Source: CAZRIP01 sp964600165
GTDB lineage: Bacteria; Elusimicrobiota; Elusimicrobia; UBA1565; UBA9628
Length of the DNA: 30,773 nucleotides
NCBI GenBank assembly: GCA_964600165.1
Contig: CAZRIP010000032.1
Span: forward strand, 1-30,773
Reading direction: 5' to 3'
Positions 14,513 through 22,266 of the stretch are shown in pieces. The notes beneath the pieces are model-generated. The model did not search any database. It was given only the letters and a program-made list of their open reading frames with translations, and had not been told where the DNA came from. Both the position numbers and the translations under genes were made by a program. The stretch's first letter is position 1. Each line of letters starts with the position of its first letter.

Positions 14513-16693
14513 ATGGAAAACCCGACGCCGCGCCGCGCCCTGCTCGCCTGGCTGACGCTGTCGCTCGCCGCCTCGCCGATCCCCGTTCTCGCGGCCGAGA
14601 TCGCCCCGGGCCACGTCGCCGCGCCCGCCGGGCCGATCGCGTTCGGCCCGCGGTTTTCCGCCGGTTTCGATCCGATCATCTCGGGGCTGTCCCTCAAGAG
14701 CGACGCGGATCTCGCCGGCGGGCTCACCGCCTTGGCGGCCGCCTATAAGAAGGAAGGGACGCTCGAGCAGCGCCTGGCTCTGGCCGCGCTGGCCAGCCCC
14801 GACGCCGCGGCTCGGCTCGCGTCCTCGGACATCCCGAAGCCGACGCTCGAGCGGCTCGCCAAGGCGTCGGCGCGCCTGGCCAAGGCCGCGGGAAATCACC
14901 CCGAGGTCGCGAAGGCGCTGACCGTGGCGCGCGCCGCGGCCGAGCAGACCAAGCCGAGGATCGCTGCGTCCGACGCCAAGATTTCCGCCGAGGTCGACGC
15001 CTTCCTCGCCGTCGTCCAGGCTCCGGCGACAGAGACCACCGTCGACGCGCCCGTCGTCGCCCAGCCGTCGGCCGGCGCGGCGGCGCTGCCGCCCGGCGTA
15101 CGGCTCGCGAAGGCCGGCGAGATCGCGGGCGTGCCCGAAGGCCGCCCCGTTTTCAACTACGGCCATGCGACGGAGCCGCTCGTCGCCTACCCGTCCGAGG
15201 GCGCGGACATCTCCGGCCTCTGGCGGTCCGCCAACGAGCAGGCCGACGGCCCGCTGCTCCAGGCGCAGTACAATTTCGACGACCTCGAGATGGCCAAGGC
15301 CATCGTCGCCAACAGCAAGGCGGGGCAGAAGCAGATCATCGTCGGCGACTACAGCAACTGGTTTCCCGAGTCCAAGATGCAAGAGAAGACCGGCGCCAGG
15401 CCGGACGCCAAGCGTTCGGAGGCGATGGACTACATCATCGCCAACCTGGGGCCGAACCTCGAGCTCTACATCCTCAAGGGTCTGAGCGACATCGGCATCA
15501 ACCACAACAAGTTCACGGTCTTCGCCGGGCAGAACGGCGAGCTGCTCCAGGGCGGCTCGTTCAACTACAGCGGCAACTCGCAGACCAAGCATTGGGAGAA
15601 CGTCGTGTTCACGACGGACGCGGAGCGCATCGCGTTCTTCCAGAAATACCACGCCTGGCTCGTGCGCCGCGCGCGCAAGTTCGCTCCAGACCTCAAGCCC
15701 GTCGACCCGACGTTCGATCCGGCCGATCCGCTGCCGACGATGCCGGTCTCGCCCGAGGTCTCGCTGCACGGCGTGCCGTTCCCGAAGGCCACGGGCACGC
15801 CGAACGGTCCCGGCGAGGACAAGCTCGTCGAGGCCGAGTCGCTCGTCAAGGAAGCTCTCGACATCCTGATGTTCAGCCCGTTCCCGACGCCGAAGATGGT
15901 CGCGCAGATCGAGGAGCTGCTCAAGGCCGGCAAGAACGTCCGCATGGTCGCCGACGCGAGCCAGATCGAGCGCGCCTCGCTGCTCGTGCCGCTGATCAAG
16001 GCCGGCATGCGGGTGAAGACGATCGTCGGGCCCGACGTCGTGCTCCATCACGCGGCGCTGTCGCACGGCTCGTTCCAGCACGAGAAGGTCATGCTCTTCG
16101 ACGGCCACATGCCCGACGGCATCGTGAAGATGGGCGACTCGCTCAACATCAGCAAGAACGCGCTCGATCACAACTTCGAGAACATCCAGTTCTGGGGCGG
16201 CATATACGTCGTCATCGAGCAGCAGCACTTCGAGTACGTCTGGGGCCTGGCCAGCGACCTCAGCCAGGAGCTGCTCGCCAAGCTCGAAAAGATGGACGAG
16301 GACTTCAAGGCGGGCAAGGGCCACCTCGTCTCGCCCTGGCAAGGCCCCGCGCCCGCGGCGCCGCCCGAGCCGGCGGCGGCGGCGGCTCGGTGTGCGCCCC
16401 CCCCCGAAACGGCGATAAAACCCGCGGATTCCGGGGTTCGGGAAGAACGCGAAAGGCGGCGGCCCCCAACGCGTCTTCGACGGCGAGGTCGAGGCGCACA
16501 AGCGCTACGTCGAGTCGCTGATCGCCTCGGGCCGGCGCGCGCGCAGCGGCTACTGGGCGGAGAAAGGCGGAGGCATGATGATCTTCGAGGCCGCGTCGCT
16601 CGCGGACGCGCAGGCCGTCGTCGCCGCCGATCCCCTCGTCAAGGCCGGGCTCGTCATCTACGAGTTGCACGAATGGAAGGTCGTCGTCGGTGA
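14513..16693 (+). CDS. Secreted phospholipase D-like protein (C-terminus probably frameshifted)
   Basis: The N-terminus is a signal peptide (RRALLAWLTLSLAASPIPVLAAE). An Ala-rich helical region reaches about residue 195, followed by two PLD-like repeats. Repeat 2 has a complete HxKx4D motif, H523-K525-D530 in FQHEKVMLFD. Repeat 1 has H331 and K333 in NHNKFTVFA but Ala at the Asp position, so the pair is asymmetric. PLD-fold enzymes cut phosphodiesters; the substrate here is unknown and the location is periplasmic or extracellular. As read, the frame runs to 16693, but residues beyond about 630 turn into an Arg-rich shadow of the next gene. With one C fewer in the 9-C run at 16397-16405 the protein would stop at 16418. 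That is the likelier end. Confidence 0.78.
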   Translation: MENPTPRRALLAWLTLSLAASPIPVLAAEIAPGHVAAPAGPIAFGPRFSAGFDPIISGLSLKSDADLAGGLTALAAAYKKEGTLEQRLALAALASPDAAARLASSDIPKPTLERLAKASARLAKAAGNHPEVAKALTVARAAAEQTKPRIAASDAKISAEVDAFLAVVQAPATETTVDAPVVAQPSAGAAALPPGVRLAKAGEIAGVPEGRPVFNYGHATEPLVAYPSEGADISGLWRSANEQADGPLLQAQYNFDDLEMAKAIVANSKAGQKQIIVGDYSNWFPESKMQEKTGARPDAKRSEAMDYIIANLGPNLELYILKGLSDIGINHNKFTVFAGQNGELLQGGSFNYSGNSQTKHWENVVFTTDAERIAFFQKYHAWLVRRARKFAPDLKPVDPTFDPADPLPTMPVSPEVSLHGVPFPKATGTPNGPGEDKLVEAESLVKEALDILMFSPFPTPKMVAQIEELLKAGKNVRMVADASQIERASLLVPLIKAGMRVKTIVGPDVVLHHAALSHGSFQHEKVMLFDGHMPDGIVKMGDSLNISKNALDHNFENIQFWGGIYVVIEQQHFEYVWGLASDLSQELLAKLEKMDEDFKAGKGHLVSPWQGPAPAAPPEPAAAAARCAPPPETAIKPADSGVREERERRRPPTRLRRRGRGAQALRRVADRLGPARAQRLLGGERRRHDDLRGRVARGRAGRRRRRSPRQGRARHLRVARMEGRRR
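16397..16405 (+). repeat. Run of nine C residues at the end of the PLD-like gene
   Basis: A homopolymer of 9 C. With 8 C the PLD frame ends at TAA 16416-16418. With 9 C it reads on into the next gene. It is either a sequencing or assembly indel or a slippage tract. Confidence 0.75.
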
Positions 16694-16703
16694 CGGTCCC
16701 TAG
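16419..16703 (+). CDS. YCII-domain protein, N-terminus missing or start unclear
   Basis: The open frame after TAA 16416-16418 encodes a clear C-terminal YCII domain. It contains VFDGEVEAHKRYVESLIASG, GYWAEKGGGMMIFEAASLAD and AVVAADPLVKAGLVIYEL, ending HEWKVVVGDGP. YCII proteins are small ferredoxin-like folds with a His-Asp pair; the His of EAHKRY and the Asp of AADPLV are present. No ATG, GTG or TTG exists in this frame between the upstream TAA and the domain, and the usual first beta strand is not seen. The gene may be 5'-truncated, damaged by an indel nearby, or use a rare start such as ATT at 16428. Its stop overlaps the next gene by 14 bp. Function is unknown. Confidence 0.62.
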   Translation, partial: NPRIPGFGKNAKGGGPQRVFDGEVEAHKRYVESLIASGRRARSGYWAEKGGGMMIFEAASLADAQAVVAADPLVKAGLVIYELHEWKVVVGDGP

Positions 16704-17769
16704 GCTCCTCTTCTACGTCTCCGGCCACGGCTTCGGCCACGCGACGCGCGCCGCGGCCGTGATCGAGGCGTTGAAGGAAAAAACCCCGCGGCTCGAGGTC
16801 TTCGTGCGCACGTCGGCCCACGCGCGCCATTTCCCGGGCGCCAAGACCTCTCGTGCCGAGCTCGACGGAGGCATGGTCCAGAAAAACGCCCTCGACGTCG
16901 ATCTGAACGCGACGTTCGACGCGCACGCGGCGCTGGGCGAGCGCTGGGACGAACTCGTCGCGGCCGAGGCGCGCGCGATCGAGAAGCTCGCTCCTTGCGT
17001 CGTGGTAGGGGACATCCCGGCGCTCGGCTTCGCGGCCGCGGCGCGCGCCGGCGTCCCCGCGGCGGCGCTGGGCAACTTCAGCTGGGACTGGATCTTCGCG
17101 CGGTACGCGAAGTCCGACGCGCGCTTCGCCCCGATCGCCGAGCGCTACGCGCGTGCCTACGCGAGCGCGAGGCTTCTGCTGCGCCTGCCGATGCATTGCC
17201 CGATGCCCGCGTTCGGGAAGATCGAGGACTTGCCGCTCGTGGCGCGGCTCTCGCGCGTCTCGCGCCGCGCGGCCCGAGCGCGCCTGGGGATAGACGCGCG
17301 CAAGAGCGTCGTGCTCGTCTCGTTCGGGGGATTCGGCGCGGGCGCCGTCGACGCCCGCGCGGGGGATGATCTCTCGCGGTTTCTCTTCATCGGGTTTACC
17401 GCCAAGCCGAAGGGCCTGCGCGGGGACTGGCTTCGTCTTCCGCGGCATCTGACGACGCCGCACGTCGATTTGGTCCGGGCGTGCGACGTCGTGCTCTCGA
17501 AGCCCGGCTACGGGACCATCTCCGAGGCCGTCGCGCACGGGACGCGGCTGCTGCTCGCGCCGCGCGCGGGTTTCCCGGAGATTCCGGCGCTTGAGCGCTA
17601 CGTCGCGTCTCTTCGCGCGGGAACGGCGATCTCCCGGGCGGAGCTCTTTTCGGGGCGCTGGGGAAAGGCGCTCGAGCGCGCGTTATCGCTGCCGCCGCCC
17701 GAGCCGCCGCCTTCGGACGGCGCCGCGCGCGCGGCCCGGCGGCTGACGAGCTTCGCGCAGGTTTGCTAG
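16690..17769 (+). CDS. MurG/UGT-like glycosyltransferase (GT-B fold)
   Basis: A 359-residue protein. The N-terminus RLLFYVSGHGFGHATRAAAV is the Gly/His-rich loop of the family that includes the N-terminal half of plant L-arabinokinase and MurG-like transferases. The C-terminal nucleotide-sugar site is LSKPGYGTISEAVAHGTRLLL (about residues 271-291), comparable to the MurG GGxGTxxE region. The likely role is sugar transfer from a nucleotide sugar to an unknown acceptor in the cytoplasm. The GTG at 16690 overlaps the YCII end by 14 bp. It sits between PLD/YCII and the malQ-glgB pair, so a link to carbohydrate metabolism is possible but not shown. Confidence 0.8.
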   Translation: MTVPRLLFYVSGHGFGHATRAAAVIEALKEKTPRLEVFVRTSAHARHFPGAKTSRAELDGGMVQKNALDVDLNATFDAHAALGERWDELVAAEARAIEKLAPCVVVGDIPALGFAAAARAGVPAAALGNFSWDWIFARYAKSDARFAPIAERYARAYASARLLLRLPMHCPMPAFGKIEDLPLVARLSRVSRRAARARLGIDARKSVVLVSFGGFGAGAVDARAGDDLSRFLFIGFTAKPKGLRGDWLRLPRHLTTPHVDLVRACDVVLSKPGYGTISEAVAHGTRLLLAPRAGFPEIPALERYVASLRAGTAISRAELFSGRWGKALERALSLPPPEPPPSDGAARAARRLTSFAQVC

Positions 17770-17772
17770 AAT
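17767..17772 (+). promoter_or_regulatory. -10 box of malQ-glgB, built on the upstream stop codon
   Basis: TAGAAT contains the TAG stop of the glycosyltransferase gene. Six nt later lies CTG (17779), in frame with the malQ ATG at 17791. This fits the leaderless spacing if CTG is used, or gives a 12-nt leader with no Shine-Dalgarno if ATG is used. Confidence 0.45.
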
Positions 17773-17790
17773 CACCCGCTGTCCGACCGC

Positions 17791-19368
17791 ATGTCCGCCT
17801 CGGCTCCTGATCCGGCGTCCTCCGCCCGCTCCAAGCCCACGCTCCGGCGCCGGGCTTCGGGCGCGCTGCTGCACGTCACCTCGCTGCCGGGAGGCCATGG
17901 CGTCGGCGATCTCGGACCCGCGGCGCGCCGTTTCGCGGATTTCCTCTCCGCCGCCGGCCAATCCTGGTGGCAGATGCTGCCCGTCGGGCCGGCCGGAGCC
18001 GGGAACTCGCCGTACAGCTCTCCTTCCTCTTTCGCCGGGTTCGAGCTGCTCGTCAGTCTCGAGGACTTGGTGGAAGACGGGCTGCTCGAGGCGCCGGACG
18101 TCGAGGGCGGGCCGGCGTCATCGGAGCGCGCGGATTACGAGGCCGCCCGCGCCTTCAAGGATCGGCGGCTGCGCAAGGCCTTCGCGAAGTTCTCCTCCGA
18201 CGGGAACAACGCCCATTGGGACGAATTCCGTACGTTCTACGCGCGCCACAGCGCGTGGCTCGACGATTACGCGATGTATCGCGCGCTGCGGGAGCTCAGA
18301 CCGGAGTCCGGCTGGCTCGACTGGCCCGAGGAGCTTCGTTCGCGCGCTTTCCGGAAGTGGGATCGGGAGACGCTGCGCAAGGCCGGCGAGGCCGCGACCT
18401 ACCACCATTTCACGCAATACCTCTTCGATCGGCAATGGCGCCGCTTGCGCGCGCACGCCGCGGCGCGCGGCGTGGGCCTCATCGGCGACGTGCCGATCTT
18501 CGTCGCGCTCGAGTCCAGCGACGTTTGGGCCGCGCAGGACAACTTCCGGCTCGGGTCCGACGGCCGGCCGGAGATCGTCACCGGCGTGCCCCCCGATTAC
18601 TTCAGCGAGGATGGGCAGCTTTGGGGCAACCCTCATTACCGGTGGGATGCCTTGAAGGCGCGGGACTACGACTGGTGGCTGTCGCGCTTGCGCTGCGCCG
18701 CCGAGCGCTTCGACGCCGTGCGGCTCGACCATTTCATCGGCTTCGCGCGCGCTTGGGAGATCCCCGCGGGCTCCAAGACCGCGAAGGAAGGCCGCTGGGG
18801 CCCCGGCCCCGGCGCCGATTTCTTCGAGGCCGTATCGCGCGAGCACGAGAGCCTGGAGCTGATCGCCGAGGACCTCGGCTCCGTGACCGAGGAGATCACG
18901 TCGCTGCGCGACCGCTTCGACCTCCCGGGCATGCGCGTGCTCCAGTTCGCCTTCGGCGCCGACCAACAGGCAGAGAGCTTCTTGCCGCACAACTACCCGC
19001 GGCGCTGCGTCGCGTACACGGGCACGCACGACAACGACACCACCGTCGGCTGGTTTTCCGACGACGGCGCCGCTCCGGGCGCGCGCTCCCGCGAGCAGAT
19101 CGAGCGCGAGCGTTGGAACGCGCTGCGCTACCTCAAGAGCGACGGGAAAGAGATCCACTGGGACATGATCCGCGCCATCCTGAAATCGACGGCGGACACG
19201 GCGATCGTCCCCGTGCAGGACTTGCTCGGGCTCGGCGCGCAAGCCCGCATGAACCGCCCGGGAACGGTGAAGGGAAACTGGGAGTGGCGCCTGCTCCCGG
19301 AGCAGCTCACAGACGAGCTCGGCGCGCGTCTGTTGTCGCTCACGCGCGCCGGAGGACGACTATCATGA
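17791..19368 (+). CDS. malQ: 4-alpha-glucanotransferase (GH77)
   Basis: A 525-residue amylomaltase that moves alpha-1,4-glucan segments between maltooligosaccharides and releases glucose. Motifs: ALLHVTSLPGGHGVGDLG at 25-42, SPYSSPSSFAG at 73-83, IGDVPIFVALESSDVW at 231-246, nucleophile D313 in VRLDHFIGFARAWEIP, acid/base E360 in LIAEDLG, and D414 in YTGTHDNDTT. It is full length for the short (bacterial) type. The ATG at 17791 has no Shine-Dalgarno. An in-frame CTG at 17779 would add four residues and fits the leaderless promoter spacing seen elsewhere. It is coupled to glgB by an ATGA overlap. It recycles short chains left by TreY/TreZ and the debranching enzymes. Confidence 0.95.
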   Translation: MSASAPDPASSARSKPTLRRRASGALLHVTSLPGGHGVGDLGPAARRFADFLSAAGQSWWQMLPVGPAGAGNSPYSSPSSFAGFELLVSLEDLVEDGLLEAPDVEGGPASSERADYEAARAFKDRRLRKAFAKFSSDGNNAHWDEFRTFYARHSAWLDDYAMYRALRELRPESGWLDWPEELRSRAFRKWDRETLRKAGEAATYHHFTQYLFDRQWRRLRAHAAARGVGLIGDVPIFVALESSDVWAAQDNFRLGSDGRPEIVTGVPPDYFSEDGQLWGNPHYRWDALKARDYDWWLSRLRCAAERFDAVRLDHFIGFARAWEIPAGSKTAKEGRWGPGPGADFFEAVSREHESLELIAEDLGSVTEEITSLRDRFDLPGMRVLQFAFGADQQAESFLPHNYPRRCVAYTGTHDNDTTVGWFSDDGAAPGARSREQIERERWNALRYLKSDGKEIHWDMIRAILKSTADTAIVPVQDLLGLGAQARMNRPGTVKGNWEWRLLPEQLTDELGARLLSLTRAGGRLS

Positions 19369-21284
19369 CGACTCACGACAAGATGATCCACCCGCGGCCG
19401 AGCCTTTTGACGGCCGAGGACCTCTATCTCTTCAACGAGGGCACGCATTATCGGCTCTGGGAAAAGCTCGGCGCTCATCCGACCTCCATCGACGGTGAGA
19501 AAGGGACCCAGTTCGCGGTCTGGGCGCCCAACGCCAAGAAGGTCACCGTGATCGGCGACTTCAACGGCTGGAACAAGACGAAGACGCCGCTTCACTGCAA
19601 GGGCGACTCCGGCATCTGGGAGGGCTTCGTCCCGGGAATCGGGCACGGCGCGCTCTATAAGTATTTCATCACCTCTCATCAGGAGAACCACAAGGCCGAG
19701 AAGTGCGACCCGCTCGCCTTCTTCCACGAGGCCCCGCCGCGCACCGCCTGCGCGGTCTGGGACCTCGGCTACGAGTGGCGCGATCAGGAGTGGATGGCCG
19801 CCCGCCGCTCGCGCAACGCGCTCGACGCCCCGCTTTCGATCTACGAGGTCCATCTCGGCTCCTGGGCCCGCGTGCCCGAGGAGGACAACCGCTGGATGAC
19901 CTATCGGGAGCTGGCCCCGAAGCTCGCGGAATACGCTCGGCGCCACGGCTTCACGCACGTCGAGCTGCTCCCGATCATGGAGCATCCTTACTCCGGCTCG
20001 TGGGGCTACCAGACGACGGGCTACTTCGCGCCGACGGCGCGCCACGGCACGCCGCAGGATTTTATGTACTTGGTCGAGACGCTCCACCGCGCGGGCGTGG
20101 GCGTGATCTTGGATTGGGTCCCCTCTCACTTTCCGACGGACGGACACGCGCTGGGGCTTTACGACGGCACGCATCTCTACGAGCACGCCGACCCGCGCAA
20201 GGGCTTCCACCCCGACTGGAAGAGCTTCATCTTCAACTACGGCCGCAACGAGGTCCGCAGTTTCCTCATATCGAGCGCGCTTTTTTGGCTCGAGAAATAC
20301 CACATCGACGGAATCAGGGTCGACGCCGTCGCCTCCATGCTTTACCTCGATTACTCCCGAAAAGAAGGCGAGTGGATCCCGAACGAGTACGGCGGGCGCG
20401 AGAACTTGGAGGCCGTGAGCTTCCTGCGGCAGCTCAACGCCGAGGTCTACAAGAGCCATCCCGACGTGCAGACGATCGCCGAGGAGTCGACGGCCTGGCC
20501 GATGGTCTCGCGGCCCACGTACGTCGGCGGCCTGGGCTTCGGCTTGAAATGGGACATGGGCTGGATGCACGATACCCTCGAGTACATGCGCAAGGACCCG
20601 ATCCACCGCAAGTATCACCACGACCGGATCACGTTCCGCATGATCTACGCCTGGCACGAGAACTTCGCGCTGCCGCTCTCCCACGACGAGGTCGTCCACG
20701 GCAAGGGCTCTCTCATCGCGCAGATGCCCGGAGACGATTGGCAGAAGTTCGCCAACCTGCGGCTGCTCTACGGCTACATGTTCGGGCAGCCGGGCAAGAA
20801 GCTGCTGTTCATGGGCGACGAGTTCGCCCAGTGGCGCGAGTGGAACCACGACGCGAGCCTGGACTGGAACCTGCTCGTCTACGCCCCGCATGAGGGGATG
20901 CAGCGCTGGGTGGAGGCGCTCAACCGGACGTACCGCGAGCAGCGCGCGCTCCACGAGCTCGACGTCGACCCTGCCGGGTTCGAGTGGGTCGATTGCAACG
21001 ACGGCGAAAGCTCGACGATGAGCTTTCTGCGCAAGTCGCGATCCGGGGAGACCGTGCTGGCCGTCTACAACTTCACGCCGGTGCCGCGCGGCGACTATCG
21101 CGTCGGCGTCCCGCGCGGTGGCTATTGGAAGGAGCTGCTCAACAGCGACGCGGCCGAGTACGGCGGAAGCGGCATGGGCAACTTGGGCGGCCTCGAGGCG
21201 TCGAGCGAAGGCGCGCACGGCCGGCCGCATTCTCTCAAGATGACGTTGCCTCCGCTGGGAGCCGTCTTCTTCAAGGCGCCGTAG
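19365..21284 (+). CDS. glgB: 1,4-alpha-glucan branching enzyme (GH13, short form)
   Basis: A 639-residue branching enzyme that cuts alpha-1,4 chains and re-attaches them as alpha-1,6 branches. The CBM48 domain carries FAVWAPNAKKVTVIGDFNGW (50-69). Barrel motifs: EVHLGSWAR, ELLPIMEHPYSGSWGYQTTGYFAP, ILDWVPSHFPTDGHAL, nucleophile D320 in IDGIRVDAVASMLYLDYSR, the IAEEST acid at 371-376, and LSHDEVVHGKGSL. It lacks the extra N1 domain of the roughly 730-residue E. coli type. The ATG at 19365 is supported by GGAGG at 19351-19355 and the ATGA overlap with malQ. glgA and glgC are absent from the window. It ends exactly next to the convergent LysR gene. Confidence 0.97.
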   Translation: MTTHDKMIHPRPSLLTAEDLYLFNEGTHYRLWEKLGAHPTSIDGEKGTQFAVWAPNAKKVTVIGDFNGWNKTKTPLHCKGDSGIWEGFVPGIGHGALYKYFITSHQENHKAEKCDPLAFFHEAPPRTACAVWDLGYEWRDQEWMAARRSRNALDAPLSIYEVHLGSWARVPEEDNRWMTYRELAPKLAEYARRHGFTHVELLPIMEHPYSGSWGYQTTGYFAPTARHGTPQDFMYLVETLHRAGVGVILDWVPSHFPTDGHALGLYDGTHLYEHADPRKGFHPDWKSFIFNYGRNEVRSFLISSALFWLEKYHIDGIRVDAVASMLYLDYSRKEGEWIPNEYGGRENLEAVSFLRQLNAEVYKSHPDVQTIAEESTAWPMVSRPTYVGGLGFGLKWDMGWMHDTLEYMRKDPIHRKYHHDRITFRMIYAWHENFALPLSHDEVVHGKGSLIAQMPGDDWQKFANLRLLYGYMFGQPGKKLLFMGDEFAQWREWNHDASLDWNLLVYAPHEGMQRWVEALNRTYREQRALHELDVDPAGFEWVDCNDGESSTMSFLRKSRSGETVLAVYNFTPVPRGDYRVGVPRGGYWKELLNSDAAEYGGSGMGNLGGLEASSEGAHGRPHSLKMTLPPLGAVFFKAP

Positions 21285-22190
21285 CTACTTTCGGATCGTC
21301 AGCTTGTCGAAGAGCTGCGCGATCGCGGCGCTCAGGCCCGCGTCGGGGTGCTCGTGGCGGCTGGCCACGATCCACACGTGGCGATTGAGGCCGGTCGCCC
21401 CCTTGCCGAGCTGCACGACCCGGCCGGAGCTCAGGTCGTCGCCCGCGTTGAGCAGGCTGACGGCCGCGACGCCCTGGCCCGCGGCCGCGAGGCTGCGCAG
21501 GAGATCCGAGTCGTCGCTCTCCGCGGCGATCGTGAAGCGCACCTTGTTGCGGATCAGATAATCTTCGACGCCCTTGCGCAGGGGATTCTCGGGCATCCGC
21601 AGCAGCATGGGGATCGGGACGGCGACGCGGGGGAAGCTCTTGAGGGCGTTCTTGAGGCGCGGGGAGGCGATGAAGATGACCGGGATCGTCGCGACGAGCT
21701 TCCCGACGTAATCCGCCCCGAGATTGACTGAAAAATCGGAGTCCGTCACCGCCACGTCGACGATGTGCCTGGACAGGCGATCTTGCAGGTCCGCCGCCGC
21801 GCCCTCGAAGACGGTGACGGGGGCGCCCGGCCTGCGCGCCGCCACGAACGAGAGCACGCGCATGACGATCTCGCGCGAGAGCGAGCGCGACACTCCCAAG
21901 CGCAGCGGCGGCGGTCCGGCGGCCGCGCCCCTCTTGAGCGTGGCCAGCAGCGCCTCGCCCTGCGTGAAGATGCGCTCGCAGTACTCGAAGGCGATCTTCC
22001 CGTCTTCCGTGAGCCGGACGCCGTCGCGATGGCGCTCGAGCAGTTTTTTTCCGAGAGCGGTCTCGAGCTGCCGGATCTGCAGGCTCATCGTCGGCTGAGC
22101 CAGCAGCAGCTGCTCGCTGGCCTTCGTGACGCTGCCCGCTTTCGCCGTCGTCCAGAAGTAGTAGAGGTGGTGGTAGTTGAGAGAGATCAT
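21285..22190 (-). CDS. LysR-family regulator, NhaR-like
   Basis: A 301-residue transcription factor. The N-terminal winged helix-turn-helix is at residues 1-65 (LNYHHLYYFWTTAKAGSVTKASEQLLLAQPTMS, then IRQLETALGKKLLERH). A LysR substrate-binding domain follows from about 90 (LRLGVSRSLSREIV to the C-terminus). The opening LNYHHLYYFW and the phrase FTQGEALL are characteristic of the NhaR branch, which in E. coli responds to sodium. The effector here is unknown. The ATG has AGGA 8 nt upstream. It diverges from pal across an AT-rich 76-bp region and converges with glgB with no gap, so it could control pal, itself or more distant genes. Confidence 0.92.
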   Translation of the reverse strand: MISLNYHHLYYFWTTAKAGSVTKASEQLLLAQPTMSLQIRQLETALGKKLLERHRDGVRLTEDGKIAFEYCERIFTQGEALLATLKRGAAAGPPPLRLGVSRSLSREIVMRVLSFVAARRPGAPVTVFEGAAADLQDRLSRHIVDVAVTDSDFSVNLGADYVGKLVATIPVIFIASPRLKNALKSFPRVAVPIPMLLRMPENPLRKGVEDYLIRNKVRFTIAAESDDSDLLRSLAAAGQGVAAVSLLNAGDDLSSGRVVQLGKGATGLNRHVWIVASRHEHPDAGLSAAIAQLFDKLTIRK

Positions 22191-22218
22191 TTCAATATCC
22201 TGTATTGCGATTATCTGT

Positions 22219-22247
22219 TTTATTTATACCACAACGGGGGTTAAAAT
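22219..22247 (+). promoter_or_regulatory. Putative pal promoter
   Basis: TAAAAT (22242-22247) with a weak TTTATT (22219-22224) at 17-bp spacing. A GGAGGA Shine-Dalgarno (22258-22263) follows. The region is markedly AT-rich for this window and overlaps the LysR promoter, so a LysR operator may also lie here. Confidence 0.4.
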
Positions 22248-22252
22248 ATCAA
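22223..22252 (-). promoter_or_regulatory. Promoter of the LysR gene
   Basis: On the minus strand TTGATA (22252-22247) and TATAAA (22228-22223) are separated by 18 bp. This is the best sigma70-like pair in the window. The LysR mRNA would carry a leader with a Shine-Dalgarno. Confidence 0.5.
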
Positions 22253-22266
22253 CATCCGGAGGACAC

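Noticed and set aside
16416..16430. ATT start codon at 16428 as a leaderless start for the YCII gene
   Set aside because: The hexamer TAAAAC lacks the most conserved final T, and ATT starts are very rare. Kept only as a possibility.
17967..19364. 1105-codon ORF suggesting a MalQ-region fusion to GlgB
   Set aside because: The part before 19365 is a shadow of malQ in another frame. GlgB begins at the ATG with GGAGG upstream.
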